From contig JADZEW010000001.1 of the NCBI GenBank assembly GCA_020850325.1, forward strand, positions 186,001 through 250,000: DNA of 64,000 nucleotides, given 5' to 3'. The translations under genes were made by a program, and so were the position numbers. Below, piece by piece: positions 41,274 to 49,053 of this stretch (position 1 is its first letter; each line of letters begins with the position of its first letter). The notes under the pieces are model-generated. The model ran no database searches and was not told the DNA's origin. It saw only the letters and a list, made by a program, of their open reading frames with translations. This DNA comes from Methanoregulaceae archaeon. GTDB taxonomy: Bacteria; Armatimonadota; Fimbriimonadia; Fimbriimonadales; Fimbriimonadaceae.

Positions 41274-43208
41274 GTGGATACGCTGACGCAAACCCTGGAG
41301 GAGGCGCTCGCCGAGCTTGATCGAGTCGCGCCCAATGCGCCACTTCTTGCGCTTGGCCAGACCGTGTTTTGGGACGAGCCGATGAAAGCTGGCGTTGCCG
41401 CAGTTGCTCGGCGGCCCTTGGTTGCCGGAATCCACGATACCGACTACTTCGCAAAACTCCCCGGCGGGCGTAAGTCGAACCGGCCCTTCGAGTCGGTTCC
41501 TCACAACGACACCTACACCAAGGGACTATGGAGTGCCGCGGCCGAGTTCTCGGCGCTGTTCGGTTCGGAGACGGTCATCACCCGGGAGCAACTTCTCGCC
41601 CACGGCGTGCGGCTGAAGAAGCTCACGGCCGTACGTCCCACCATCCTCGACGAGGCCACCGAGGCTTGGGGCTGGCGCGGCGTCGTCGCCACGTCAGACG
41701 AAGCCCCGATCACCGCCCAGATTCCAATTGAGGACGTCTACCCAGAACTGCTTTCAACCCTCAAATGGGCGATCGATCGCACCCTCCAGACGTTGGCCGA
41801 ACCGGAACGACTCATCGGCCACGAACGCGCGGAGCACCTTCTGCACGCCGTCGAATCGGCGTACGCCCACGGCGGGTCTCTTTCCGACTTCTACCGGCGA
41901 CTGCTCCCCGAGGTCTACCGCTTCGTCTCGGGCCAACCCGTCGAGGTCGAATCTACCCAGACCACCGAACTCCTGAGATTCAACCGTGATACTGCGCACC
42001 TCCCTCGGTTCGAGATCGTGGGCGCGTTTCTCGATCCCCTAACCTCGGGCACCGCACGTGAGGCGTATAACGAAGCGATCCGTCAGTCGGAAATCTACGG
42101 GCTGGACCGGTTCATGTCGGGAGCGATTCCGTTCGACCTCGTCATCCCCGGCGTAGGACGCGGCACCATCCGAGTTGCGCCGCGAGCGATCATCATCATG
42201 ACGAGCCAGCCCCAGTTCATCAGCCTCAAGCGGCCGGTGACCACCGTGCAGGAACTCGCCGAGGCGGTCGAGCGCAAGTTCGGCCCGGACTGTACGCTCA
42301 TCGGCAAGGCGGTCACCCTCATCGGCATGCTTGCCCGGGAGTTCGTCTTCGTCTTCCACGAGGGCGCAAGCAGCTATGTGCGGTACTCGCGCAAGCTCCA
42401 CGAGCAACTAGAAGCCCAGGGCATCCCCTGTCCCGCCCACCCGATTCTGCGGCTCCGCTATCACGCCTGGGACGCGCTGAAGGAGTGTCACAGTTGGCTC
42501 AAACTCCCCGAGCCGCTCCAGCGACCATTCGGCACTGAAGAACTTTGTGCGCCCAGCTTTGCCGCTCGATGGCGAGAAGTGGCAGATGAGCAGAATCGCG
42601 TTCTCGACGAGGTCAAGAACCTCCGTCGCCCGCTCGATCTCATTCGATTCCTCGCCGACCGCGTGGGGGCATCATGGATTTGTCTTGCCAAGGAGTACAC
42701 GTCACTCCACGCCAAGCTGCAGGACCTCGAAACCCGAATCGATACGCTCAAGCGAGAGCGGCACGCGTTGTACGAACAACTCCGCGCGCGGCGCCAAGCC
42801 CGCGTGGCGGCCGAGATTGCCAAGGGCGAGCACTGGCGAGCAGCAATCTTCGAGAAGAGCTCCGTTGAAGCCGATTGGGCCGAGCGAACCGACCTTACCG
42901 AGTCGGTCGAGCTTGCCATCCACGAGATCGCCGAGACCGAACAGCGTATCCGTCACTTGCTGCATGAGCAACGCGAGCTTGCTCGAGATCCCGACATCAT
43001 CCGCGCTCACGATCGCCGTCGTGGCATCGAGCGCGAAGCCGAACTCAAACGCCTGCGACTGATTCGCGACGCGATCATCGCCTCGAAAGGACTCGCCAAT
43101 GCCAGCCTCCGACCCGGGGCGTGGTGGTTCCCACTGCTATGCCCGGATGGAGGCTGGTTCCGCGAGACGCTTTCGACCGCTGAGTGCTACCTGGAGCCGC
43201 TGCGTTGA
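41274..43208 (+). CDS. 644-aa protein of unknown family, coupled to dapF
   Basis: A large soluble protein I cannot place. There is no signal peptide or membrane helix. Residues 1-170 contain 'LGQTVFWDEPMKAGVAAVAR' and 'VAGIHDTDYFAKLPG'; the middle (about 180-460) is mixed alpha/beta with 'VGRGTIRVAPRAIIIMTSQP'; residues about 465-600 are strongly charged and coiled-coil-like (LHAKLQDLETRIDTLKRERH and on). It ends with a short aromatic block (GAWWFPLLCPDGGWFRETLS). The start is GTG 41274; AGGAA eight bases upstream is a modest Shine-Dalgarno and TAGAAT precedes it. TTGA overlap couples it to dapF, so a role near the cell wall or lysine branch is possible but unproven. Confidence 0.75.
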   Translation: MDTLTQTLEEALAELDRVAPNAPLLALGQTVFWDEPMKAGVAAVARRPLVAGIHDTDYFAKLPGGRKSNRPFESVPHNDTYTKGLWSAAAEFSALFGSETVITREQLLAHGVRLKKLTAVRPTILDEATEAWGWRGVVATSDEAPITAQIPIEDVYPELLSTLKWAIDRTLQTLAEPERLIGHERAEHLLHAVESAYAHGGSLSDFYRRLLPEVYRFVSGQPVEVESTQTTELLRFNRDTAHLPRFEIVGAFLDPLTSGTAREAYNEAIRQSEIYGLDRFMSGAIPFDLVIPGVGRGTIRVAPRAIIIMTSQPQFISLKRPVTTVQELAEAVERKFGPDCTLIGKAVTLIGMLAREFVFVFHEGASSYVRYSRKLHEQLEAQGIPCPAHPILRLRYHAWDALKECHSWLKLPEPLQRPFGTEELCAPSFAARWREVADEQNRVLDEVKNLRRPLDLIRFLADRVGASWICLAKEYTSLHAKLQDLETRIDTLKRERHALYEQLRARRQARVAAEIAKGEHWRAAIFEKSSVEADWAERTDLTESVELAIHEIAETEQRIRHLLHEQRELARDPDIIRAHDRRRGIEREAELKRLRLIRDAIIASKGLANASLRPGAWWFPLLCPDGGWFRETLSTAECYLEPLR

Positions 43209-44038
43209 TTCCCTTCGTCAAAGTTCAGTCCATCGGCAACGACTTCGTCCTAATTGAGCATCCGGGCGAGGTCGATCTGAGTTCGCTGGCGATACGGATG
43301 TGTGTGCGCCACACCAGCATCGGCAGCGACGGCCTGCTGGTGCTGCGCCCGGTCGATCGGCACCGGTTCGAGATGCGGATGTTCAACCCCGACGGCTCGG
43401 AGGATTTCTGCGGGAATGGACTGCGGTGCGCCGCCGTCTACGCCGCCGAGCAGGGCTGGGTGGACGCGGAGCGAGAGTTCACCATCGAGCACTACGGACG
43501 GGACGTGAGGTGCAGGGTCGAGGGCAACCGCGCTTCCACCGTGCTGGGCAAGGCGACCTTTCGCGCTACCGATGTACCTTGGGGCACCGAAGCGCAAGCT
43601 AGCGACGAGTGGTTCGATCGAGAGATCGAGGCCGCGGGCTGGGCAGGGCCAGCCTCGCTCATCTCCACGGGATCGACCCACACGGTGATATTCGTGCCCG
43701 AGCTCCCGGACGACGAGACCGTCGCCAAGGTCGGCGCGGCACTCGAGCACCACCCCATCTTCCCCATCCGCACGAGTGTCATTTGGGTCAAGCGCATTGT
43801 CTCGGACCATCTTCAAATCCGGATCTGGGAGCGCGGCGTCGGTGAAACGCTCGGCTGCGGGACAGGAAGCTCGGCAGCGGCGGTGGTCGAGGCGCGCCGA
43901 GACGGCCGCGCGGGTCCCCGCACGATCCGCGTCGACAACCCCGGAGGCACAGTTCGAGTGTCGTTCGATGCCTGGGATGGAGAGATCAGTGTCACGGGCG
44001 AGGCATTTCGTGTCTACGCGGGCGAGTTTCGGGGCTAA
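43205..44038 (+). CDS. dapF: Diaminopimelate epimerase
   Basis: PLP-independent racemase that turns LL-DAP into meso-DAP for lysine and peptidoglycan. The 277-aa protein has both catalytic thiols in context: DFCGNGLRC with Cys69, and TLGCGTGSSAA with Cys218. The start is TTG 43205 overlapping the stop of the 644-aa protein (TTGA), with GGAG eight bases upstream; N-terminal IPFVKVQSIGNDFVLIE is the normal family start. The stop codon TAA forms the first bases of the -10 box of the next gene. Confidence 0.95.
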   Translation: MIPFVKVQSIGNDFVLIEHPGEVDLSSLAIRMCVRHTSIGSDGLLVLRPVDRHRFEMRMFNPDGSEDFCGNGLRCAAVYAAEQGWVDAEREFTIEHYGRDVRCRVEGNRASTVLGKATFRATDVPWGTEAQASDEWFDREIEAAGWAGPASLISTGSTHTVIFVPELPDDETVAKVGAALEHHPIFPIRTSVIWVKRIVSDHLQIRIWERGVGETLGCGTGSSAAAVVEARRDGRAGPRTIRVDNPGGTVRVSFDAWDGEISVTGEAFRVYAGEFRG

Positions 44039-44041
44039 AAT
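44036..44041 (+). promoter_or_regulatory. -10 box of the LURP-one-like gene
   Basis: TAAAAT ends six bases before ATG 44048 and contains the dapF stop codon. No Shine-Dalgarno lies between it and the ATG: leaderless layout. Confidence 0.55.
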
Positions 44042-44047
44042 CCCCGC

Positions 44048-44653
44048 ATGATCACGCCACCGCCCGCCGCCGCTCACGCATTCGCCCACTCGCACTACTT
44101 GCTCAAGCGCCAGTTCTTCAAGCTGATGGGCTCAAATCTCCGGGTTTACGACCCGGGGGGCAACCTTGTCCTCTTTGTCCACCAGAAGGCGTTTCGGCTC
44201 CGGGAGGACATTCGCGTCTACACCGACGAATCAAAGTCGCGAGAGATCCTCACGATCCAAGCCCGGCAAATCATCGACTTCTCGGCCGCCTACGATGTGA
44301 CTGACGCGCTCTCGGGCGTCAAAGTCGGCGCGTTGCGCCGCAAAGGTTGGAGTTCCCTCCTGCGCGACAGCTGGGAAATTCTCGACGCGCACGATATCCC
44401 GATCGGCAAGGTCACCGAAGACAACATGACGCTGGCGATGATCCGGCGGCTGCTGGTCAACTTGATCCCCCAAAGCTACGACGTCGTCGCCACGAGCGGA
44501 CAGAAGATCGCCGATTTCCATCAGCGGTTCAACCCGTTTCTCTACAACCTGGACATCGACTTCCGAATGGACACAAGCGGTTTGCTCGACCGGCGTTTGG
44601 GGCTCGGTGCGGCCGTCCTCTTGGCGGCCATCGAAGGCCGTCAGTCGGGCTAG
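44048..44653 (+). CDS. LURP-one-related / tubby-C2-like protein
   Basis: A 201-aa protein resembling LURP-one/scramblase-type beta barrels that wrap a central helix: 'KLMGSNLRVYDPGGNLVLFV', 'HQKAFRLREDIRVYTDESKS', 'EILTIQARQIIDFSAAYDVT' and 'GVKVGALRRKGWSSLLRDSW' are the usual strand pairs ('...D..G..v..v..k...lr..i.iy.d'). A hydrophobic segment, LGLGAAVLLAAIEG, ends the protein and may be the buried or membrane-inserting helix. Function in bacteria is unknown. It is convergent with tRNA-Ser (5 nt apart). Confidence 0.8.
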   Translation: MITPPPAAAHAFAHSHYLLKRQFFKLMGSNLRVYDPGGNLVLFVHQKAFRLREDIRVYTDESKSREILTIQARQIIDFSAAYDVTDALSGVKVGALRRKGWSSLLRDSWEILDAHDIPIGKVTEDNMTLAMIRRLLVNLIPQSYDVVATSGQKIADFHQRFNPFLYNLDIDFRMDTSGLLDRRLGLGAAVLLAAIEGRQSG

Positions 44654-44658
44654 TTAGC

Positions 44659-44745
44659 TGGCGGAGTGAGAGGGATTCGAACCCCCGGACCTCATCGGTC
44701 AACAGTTTTCAAGACTGCCGCATTAAACCGCTCTGCCATCACTCC
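44659..44745 (-). tRNA. tRNA-Ser(TGA)
   Basis: An 87-nt type II tRNA including encoded CCA. Acceptor GGAGTGA pairs with TCACTCC, the anticodon stem GCAGT/ACTGT holds loop CTTGAAA (anticodon TGA), the long variable arm has GACC-gatga-GGTC, and the T arm GGGGG-TTCGAAT-CCCTC. Its first 7 nt overlap the end of alr, including the alr stop codon. Confidence 0.97.
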
Positions 44746-45866
44746 GCCCCAATTGTAGACGAAGTCGGAAGCGGGGCGGTCCATTCGCCGCCGTGGTACA
44801 CGTGCGGAAGGCCGCGACCCATGCGGATCACGATCTCATGGTGGCGGATACCCGCGGCGAGCGCCATGTCGGCGACCCGGATCTCCTCATTGCCTTGCCG
44901 GCCGATGATCACGACTTCATCACCCCGCTTCACAGGCAGGTCGGTGGCATCGATGACGCACAGGTTCATGCAGATCTGACCGATGATCGGGCGACGCACG
45001 CCGTGCACAAGCACGTGTGCTTTTCCAGTCAATCCCTGGCTCAGGCCCTCCGCGTAGCCCATGGCGATCACCGCGATCTCCATATCGTGCGGCGCGCGGA
45101 ACAGCTTGTTGTAACTCGTGGCTTCGCCTTTCTTCAATGGCTTCTCTTGGATGACGACGGTCTTGGCCTGGAGCGACGGCCGAAGGCCTTCGACCACGGT
45201 ATCAACCCCGTAAAGGGCAAGCCCCAGCCGCACCCAATCCAGAAATCCTTCGGGATAGACCCGCAGCGCGTGACTGTTGGCCATATGAAGCGGCAGCCGC
45301 AAACCCATCGCTTGGGCTGCCTCGATCACCGGTTGGAACGCCCCCATCTGCCGGATATCTTCATCCCGATCACCGGACATCGCCAGATGCGTGTAGATCG
45401 ATTCGACGCTGAGCTCGGGGAATCGGTTCAAGTTGGCGAGGATCTCGATCGCTTGATCAGCGAAAATCCCTAACCGATTGAGACCGGTTTCGGCTTTCAG
45501 TTGGCACCGCGCACGCTTACCCACCTTTTGGCTCGCAGCAACATACACATCGACGAGCTCCCGATCGAACAAGCTGAGAACAAAGCCTTGGCGGACGGCC
45601 TCCTCAATCTCCTGGTCATCGAGGTAGCCCATGATCAGCACGTCCAGACCGCTCACCGACCGAACGCGGATGGCCTCATCGAGCGAAATGACGGCGAAGT
45701 GGTCGATCCCCTCTCGGTCCAGCACTTGGGCAACCGGCTCGATGCCGTGGCCGTACGCATCCGCCTTGACCACCGCACACACTCGGGTGTGGGGACCGAC
45801 GTGGGCCCGGACCAAGCGCGTATTGTGCGCGATGGCGCCAAGGTCGATTTCAAGCCAAGCGCGCAT
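44739..45866 (-). CDS. alr: Alanine racemase
   Basis: PLP enzyme interconverting L- and D-Ala for peptidoglycan. The 375-aa protein has the PLP Lys in VCAVVKADAYGHG (K34), 'VYTHLAMSGD'-type (here IYTHLAMSGD) barrel motif, and the second catalytic Tyr in AMGYAEGLSQG in place of the usual GYADG. ATG 45866 has GGAGA six bases upstream. The last codon and stop lie inside the 5' end of tRNA-Ser on the same strand, so tRNA processing would destroy the mRNA 3' end of any joint transcript. Confidence 0.95.
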   Translation of the reverse strand: MRAWLEIDLGAIAHNTRLVRAHVGPHTRVCAVVKADAYGHGIEPVAQVLDREGIDHFAVISLDEAIRVRSVSGLDVLIMGYLDDQEIEEAVRQGFVLSLFDRELVDVYVAASQKVGKRARCQLKAETGLNRLGIFADQAIEILANLNRFPELSVESIYTHLAMSGDRDEDIRQMGAFQPVIEAAQAMGLRLPLHMANSHALRVYPEGFLDWVRLGLALYGVDTVVEGLRPSLQAKTVVIQEKPLKKGEATSYNKLFRAPHDMEIAVIAMGYAEGLSQGLTGKAHVLVHGVRRPIIGQICMNLCVIDATDLPVKRGDEVVIIGRQGNEEIRVADMALAAGIRHHEIVIRMGRGLPHVYHGGEWTAPLPTSSTIGAE

Positions 45867-46002
45867 CCGGTCTCCAATGGCGGTGTGTCATGAGTTACAA
45901 GGGAAAGTCGGCCGAGCGGGCCAAGACGATTCAGATGCATTGTACTCGGCAGTTCAGAGAGGGCCCGCCAAGGTAACCTTTCCGGCGGTTCGAGGAAGAT
46001 CC

Positions 46003-47538
46003 ATGCCCATCGTTTCCGTACGCATCCCGCAAATCGGTGAGGGTCTGCAGGAGGCGCGGCTCGTCGCCGTTCTCAAGCAGCCCGGTGAATTCGTCAAGCG
46101 TGACGAGCCTATCTATCAGATGGAGACCGATAAAGCGGTCATGGATGTCGAATCTCCCTACGAGGGCATCCTCACCGAGTGGCTCGCGCCAGTGGACACC
46201 ATCCTCGCGATCGGCGCCGAAGTCGCAAAGATGGACGTCGGAGCAGGGGTCGAACAAGATGGCGCTCCCGCGCATCACGCTCCCGTTCCCTCCGCCTCTG
46301 CGGCCGCGACCCCGGCAGATGACGTGATCGGCGTGCGCATTCCCCAGATTGGCGAGGGCCTTCAGGAGGCCCGGTTGGTCGCTGTGCTCAAGCAACCCGG
46401 CGAGTGGATCAAGCGCGACGAACCCATCTACCAGATGGAGACCGACAAGGCGGTCATGGACGTCGAATCTCCCTATGAGGGCACGCTCGTCGAGTGGCTG
46501 GCCGAAGTCGATACCGTCCTGCCCATCGGCGCGGAAGTCATGCGGATGCGCGTCGTCGGTGCCGTCCCCTCCGTCGAACCCGTACACGGCCACGCTCCCT
46601 CGACCGTTTCTGCGGCACAGGCCGCACCTGTAGCCAGCGCCGCCTCTGCAGTCTCCTCCGGCCCGCTGCGGAACGAGGTCCTGCCTCCGCGATCGCGCGC
46701 CTACGCCGCGGAACGCGGATTAAGCACCGACGAGTTGGCCGTCCTCGCCGCGCGCGTCGGCAAGATCATGCCTAGCGACATCGACGCCTTCGTGACGGGG
46801 GGTAAGCCAGCCGCCGCCACCGCGGTCAAGGCGCCGTCGGCGGGAGGACCCTACCAAGAGACCGCCATGAACCAGAAGCAGCGGCTCTTGGCGTCGCGTT
46901 TGGTCCGCGGCAGCCAACTGGTCGTACCCGGTTCGATGACCGTCGCGATGAACTGGGAGCCGATCGAGAACATGCGCGGTGCGTACAAGACTCGCGGTGG
47001 CGATTTCCAGCCGTCGAGCTTTACGATGTTCGCCTACGCGGCCGTTCAGGCGCTTAAGGAGTTCCCCGCTTTCCGTAGCAGCCTCAAGGGCGACGATACG
47101 ATCCGTACTTATGATCAGGTCAACCTCGGCGTCGCCGTCGCGTTGCCTGGCGATGAGCTCGTGATTGCCGTGGTCGATGGGGCTTGCCAACTGGGTTGGA
47201 CCGAGTTCGCAAACAAGCTGCGGGAACGCATCGAGCTCGCACGGAACGGCACCGATCAAGCCCACGAAGGGGTTTCGGTGTCTCTTACCAATATGCAAGC
47301 CCATGGCATCCGCGACGCGGTTGCGGTGGTTGTGCCGCCAGCCGTGGCCACGGTGTTCTTGGGTGAGCCGTATTGGGGCGTCGATCCTGCACCGACCGAT
47401 CAACCCAAGTTCCAGCGCTGCGCCAACTTGGGTATCACGTTTGACCACCGCATCATCAACGGCGTTGGGGCTGCCCAGTTCCAAAATCGGATCAGGCAGT
47501 TCGTGGAGACGATCAACGAACTCATCACCGTCGAATGA
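46003..47538 (+). CDS. Dihydrolipoamide acyltransferase (E2), two lipoyl domains
   Basis: E2 core of a 2-oxo-acid dehydrogenase complex, 511 aa. Two lipoyl domains (about 4-80 and 108-184) each carry the lipoylated Lys in METDKAVMD; 62 of 69 aligned residues are identical. An Ala/Pro linker leads to the E1/E3-binding domain (VLPPRSRAYAAERGLSTDEL, about 225-260) and the CoA-acyltransferase domain. The catalytic motif is FDHRIINGVGAAQF: the His is kept, but the usual Asp of DHRxxDG is Asn. ATG 46003 has GAGGAAG upstream. E1 and E3 genes are not adjacent, so the substrate (pyruvate or branched-chain) is open. First in a five-gene coupled operon. Confidence 0.9.
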   Translation: MPIVSVRIPQIGEGLQEARLVAVLKQPGEFVKRDEPIYQMETDKAVMDVESPYEGILTEWLAPVDTILAIGAEVAKMDVGAGVEQDGAPAHHAPVPSASAAATPADDVIGVRIPQIGEGLQEARLVAVLKQPGEWIKRDEPIYQMETDKAVMDVESPYEGTLVEWLAEVDTVLPIGAEVMRMRVVGAVPSVEPVHGHAPSTVSAAQAAPVASAASAVSSGPLRNEVLPPRSRAYAAERGLSTDELAVLAARVGKIMPSDIDAFVTGGKPAAATAVKAPSAGGPYQETAMNQKQRLLASRLVRGSQLVVPGSMTVAMNWEPIENMRGAYKTRGGDFQPSSFTMFAYAAVQALKEFPAFRSSLKGDDTIRTYDQVNLGVAVALPGDELVIAVVDGACQLGWTEFANKLRERIELARNGTDQAHEGVSVSLTNMQAHGIRDAVAVVVPPAVATVFLGEPYWGVDPAPTDQPKFQRCANLGITFDHRIINGVGAAQFQNRIRQFVETINELITVE

Positions 47539-48242
47539 AACCCATCATCGGCATCACGGTTGACGGCAAGCCCGAACCAAGCGACGCTCGGACGGGCGGC
47601 AAGCTGACGCTGAACTGGAACTACGCCGAGGTCATCGCCGAGTTTGGCGGCGTACCCATCTTGTTGCCACCGTCCGCCGATCCCGCAACCGTGGCATCGA
47701 TCCTCGACGGCCTCCTCATCCCCGGCGGCGACGACATTCCGCCTCGCTACTACGGCCAAGAACTCCACCCAAAGGCGGACTTAGTCTCGGAAGCGCGATT
47801 CGATTTCGAGCGTCGACTGTTCGAGTTCATCCGATCCGATCTGCCCGTCCTCGGCATCTGTTACGGCTGCCAGTTCCTCAACGTCATGCACGACGGCACG
47901 CTCATCCAGCACCTGCCGGATCGCGTAGGGCATGAGCACGACCGAGGCGGAACGCTCCAGCGGTACCGCATCGAACCTGGCACCCAAACCGGACAACTTC
48001 TCGGTTCTTCGGCGACCGGCCAGAGTTGGCACCACCAAGCGATCGATCAGGTGGGCAACGAACTGAAGGTGACCGCCTACAACGAAGACGGGACTATCGA
48101 AGGCGTCGAGTCCACCACCCGGCCGTGGATGATCGGCGTGCAATGGCATCCCGAACGGACGCCCGAGGATCCGAACACCGTTCAGTTGCTTGAGGCGTTC
48201 ATTGAAGCCGCGCGTAGCTATCGGATGGAGAAGGCAGCGTGA
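47535..48242 (+). CDS. Class I glutamine amidotransferase-like gamma-glutamyl hydrolase
   Basis: A 235-aa peptidase C26/PuuD-like hydrolase. The nucleophile is in LGICYGCQFLN (Cys109) and the His/Glu in IGVQWHPE near 205. The opening PIIGITVDGKPEP and 'LLIPGGDDIPPRYYG' match the PuuD class, which cleaves gamma-glutamyl bonds (gamma-Glu-GABA and similar compounds). It overlaps E2 and the biotin carrier gene by 4 nt on each side. How it joins acyl-CoA metabolism is not clear. Confidence 0.88.
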   Translation: MKPIIGITVDGKPEPSDARTGGKLTLNWNYAEVIAEFGGVPILLPPSADPATVASILDGLLIPGGDDIPPRYYGQELHPKADLVSEARFDFERRLFEFIRSDLPVLGICYGCQFLNVMHDGTLIQHLPDRVGHEHDRGGTLQRYRIEPGTQTGQLLGSSATGQSWHHQAIDQVGNELKVTAYNEDGTIEGVESTTRPWMIGVQWHPERTPEDPNTVQLLEAFIEAARSYRMEKAA

Positions 48243-48673
48243 AGCGATTTGTCAATGGCGAGGCGGTCGAGTTTGAGGCGTGTGACGCTCAAGTCATCCA
48301 AACACCCGACCGGCTGATTGTCAAGACCGCCGACGGTGCCCATTCGGCCGCCGCAGTGCGGGTCGGCGACACCGTGCATGTCAGCTACCGCGGCCACACC
48401 TACCTGGTCGAGAAAGCCACCCGTCCCCGCGGGGCGGGCGCCGGAGGAAGCGGCGAACTTCGTGCACCGATGCCCGGCCTCATCGTCGACGTTCTGCTCG
48501 CGCCCGGCACCCAAGTGAGCAAGGGCGACAAGATTCTCGTGCTCGAAGCCATGAAGACCCAACAGCCATTCCTCGCGCCGTTCGATGGCGTGCTCACCGA
48601 GGTTAAGACCAGCAAGGGCGAGCAAGTCGCCGAGGGTGCTCTGCTCGCCGTAGTAAAGGCGGAGGAAGCGTGA
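48239..48673 (+). CDS. Biotin/lipoyl attachment-domain protein (BCCP-like)
   Basis: A 144-aa protein with GTG start (GTGA overlap). Residues 1-60 form a small beta domain; residues 74-142 are a biotinyl domain with the attachment Lys in EAMKTQ (K106; consensus EAMKM). The N-terminal half resembles the piece next to the biotinyl domain in acyl-CoA carboxylase alpha chains. So it looks like the detached carrier of an acyl-CoA carboxylase; next to HMG-CoA lyase, methylcrotonyl-CoA carboxylase is an attractive guess. The carboxylase genes are not here. Confidence 0.88.
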   Translation: MKRFVNGEAVEFEACDAQVIQTPDRLIVKTADGAHSAAAVRVGDTVHVSYRGHTYLVEKATRPRGAGAGGSGELRAPMPGLIVDVLLAPGTQVSKGDKILVLEAMKTQQPFLAPFDGVLTEVKTSKGEQVAEGALLAVVKAEEA

Positions 48674-49053
48674 GCACGATCAGCGGCAAGCGCATCGTGA
48701 TCTTCTTCTATGGAGGCATCGGGGTGCTGGCCCTCATCGGCATGGTGTTGGTGATTTGGCTGCTCGGAATTCCCGTGGTCGAACGCGATCAGCGCAATCT
48801 CAGCATGGTGCTGACCAACGCCTACCAGAAGCATCGGTTCGATACGATGGCTTGGCCGGCGAACACCTACGACGCCGCGGCGAACTTCAAGTCGGAGAAC
48901 CCTGAACTGGTGGACCGCGTCGCCAACGCCGAGAAGGAGTGGGGCATGACCGCATTGCTCGAGGACCCGGAAGGCTCTCCCCGGCTGGTCGTCAAGTTCG
49001 AGAAGCCCCAACCCCTCACGCTCACTTACATGCTGAAGAAGTCGAAGCGATGA
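48670..49053 (+). CDS. Single-pass membrane protein of unknown function
   Basis: A 127-aa protein: one membrane helix (IVIFFYGGIGVLALIGMVLV, about 9-28, continuing IWLLGIP) followed by about 90 soluble residues with no known motif (NAYQKHRFDTMAWPANTYDA, LEDPEGSPRLVVKFEKPQPL). The orientation is probably N-in with the tail outside or periplasmic. GTG start overlaps the biotin carrier stop; its own stop overlaps the HMG-CoA lyase ATG. It is an odd membrane member of an otherwise metabolic operon. Confidence 0.7.
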   Translation: MSTISGKRIVIFFYGGIGVLALIGMVLVIWLLGIPVVERDQRNLSMVLTNAYQKHRFDTMAWPANTYDAAANFKSENPELVDRVANAEKEWGMTALLEDPEGSPRLVVKFEKPQPLTLTYMLKKSKR

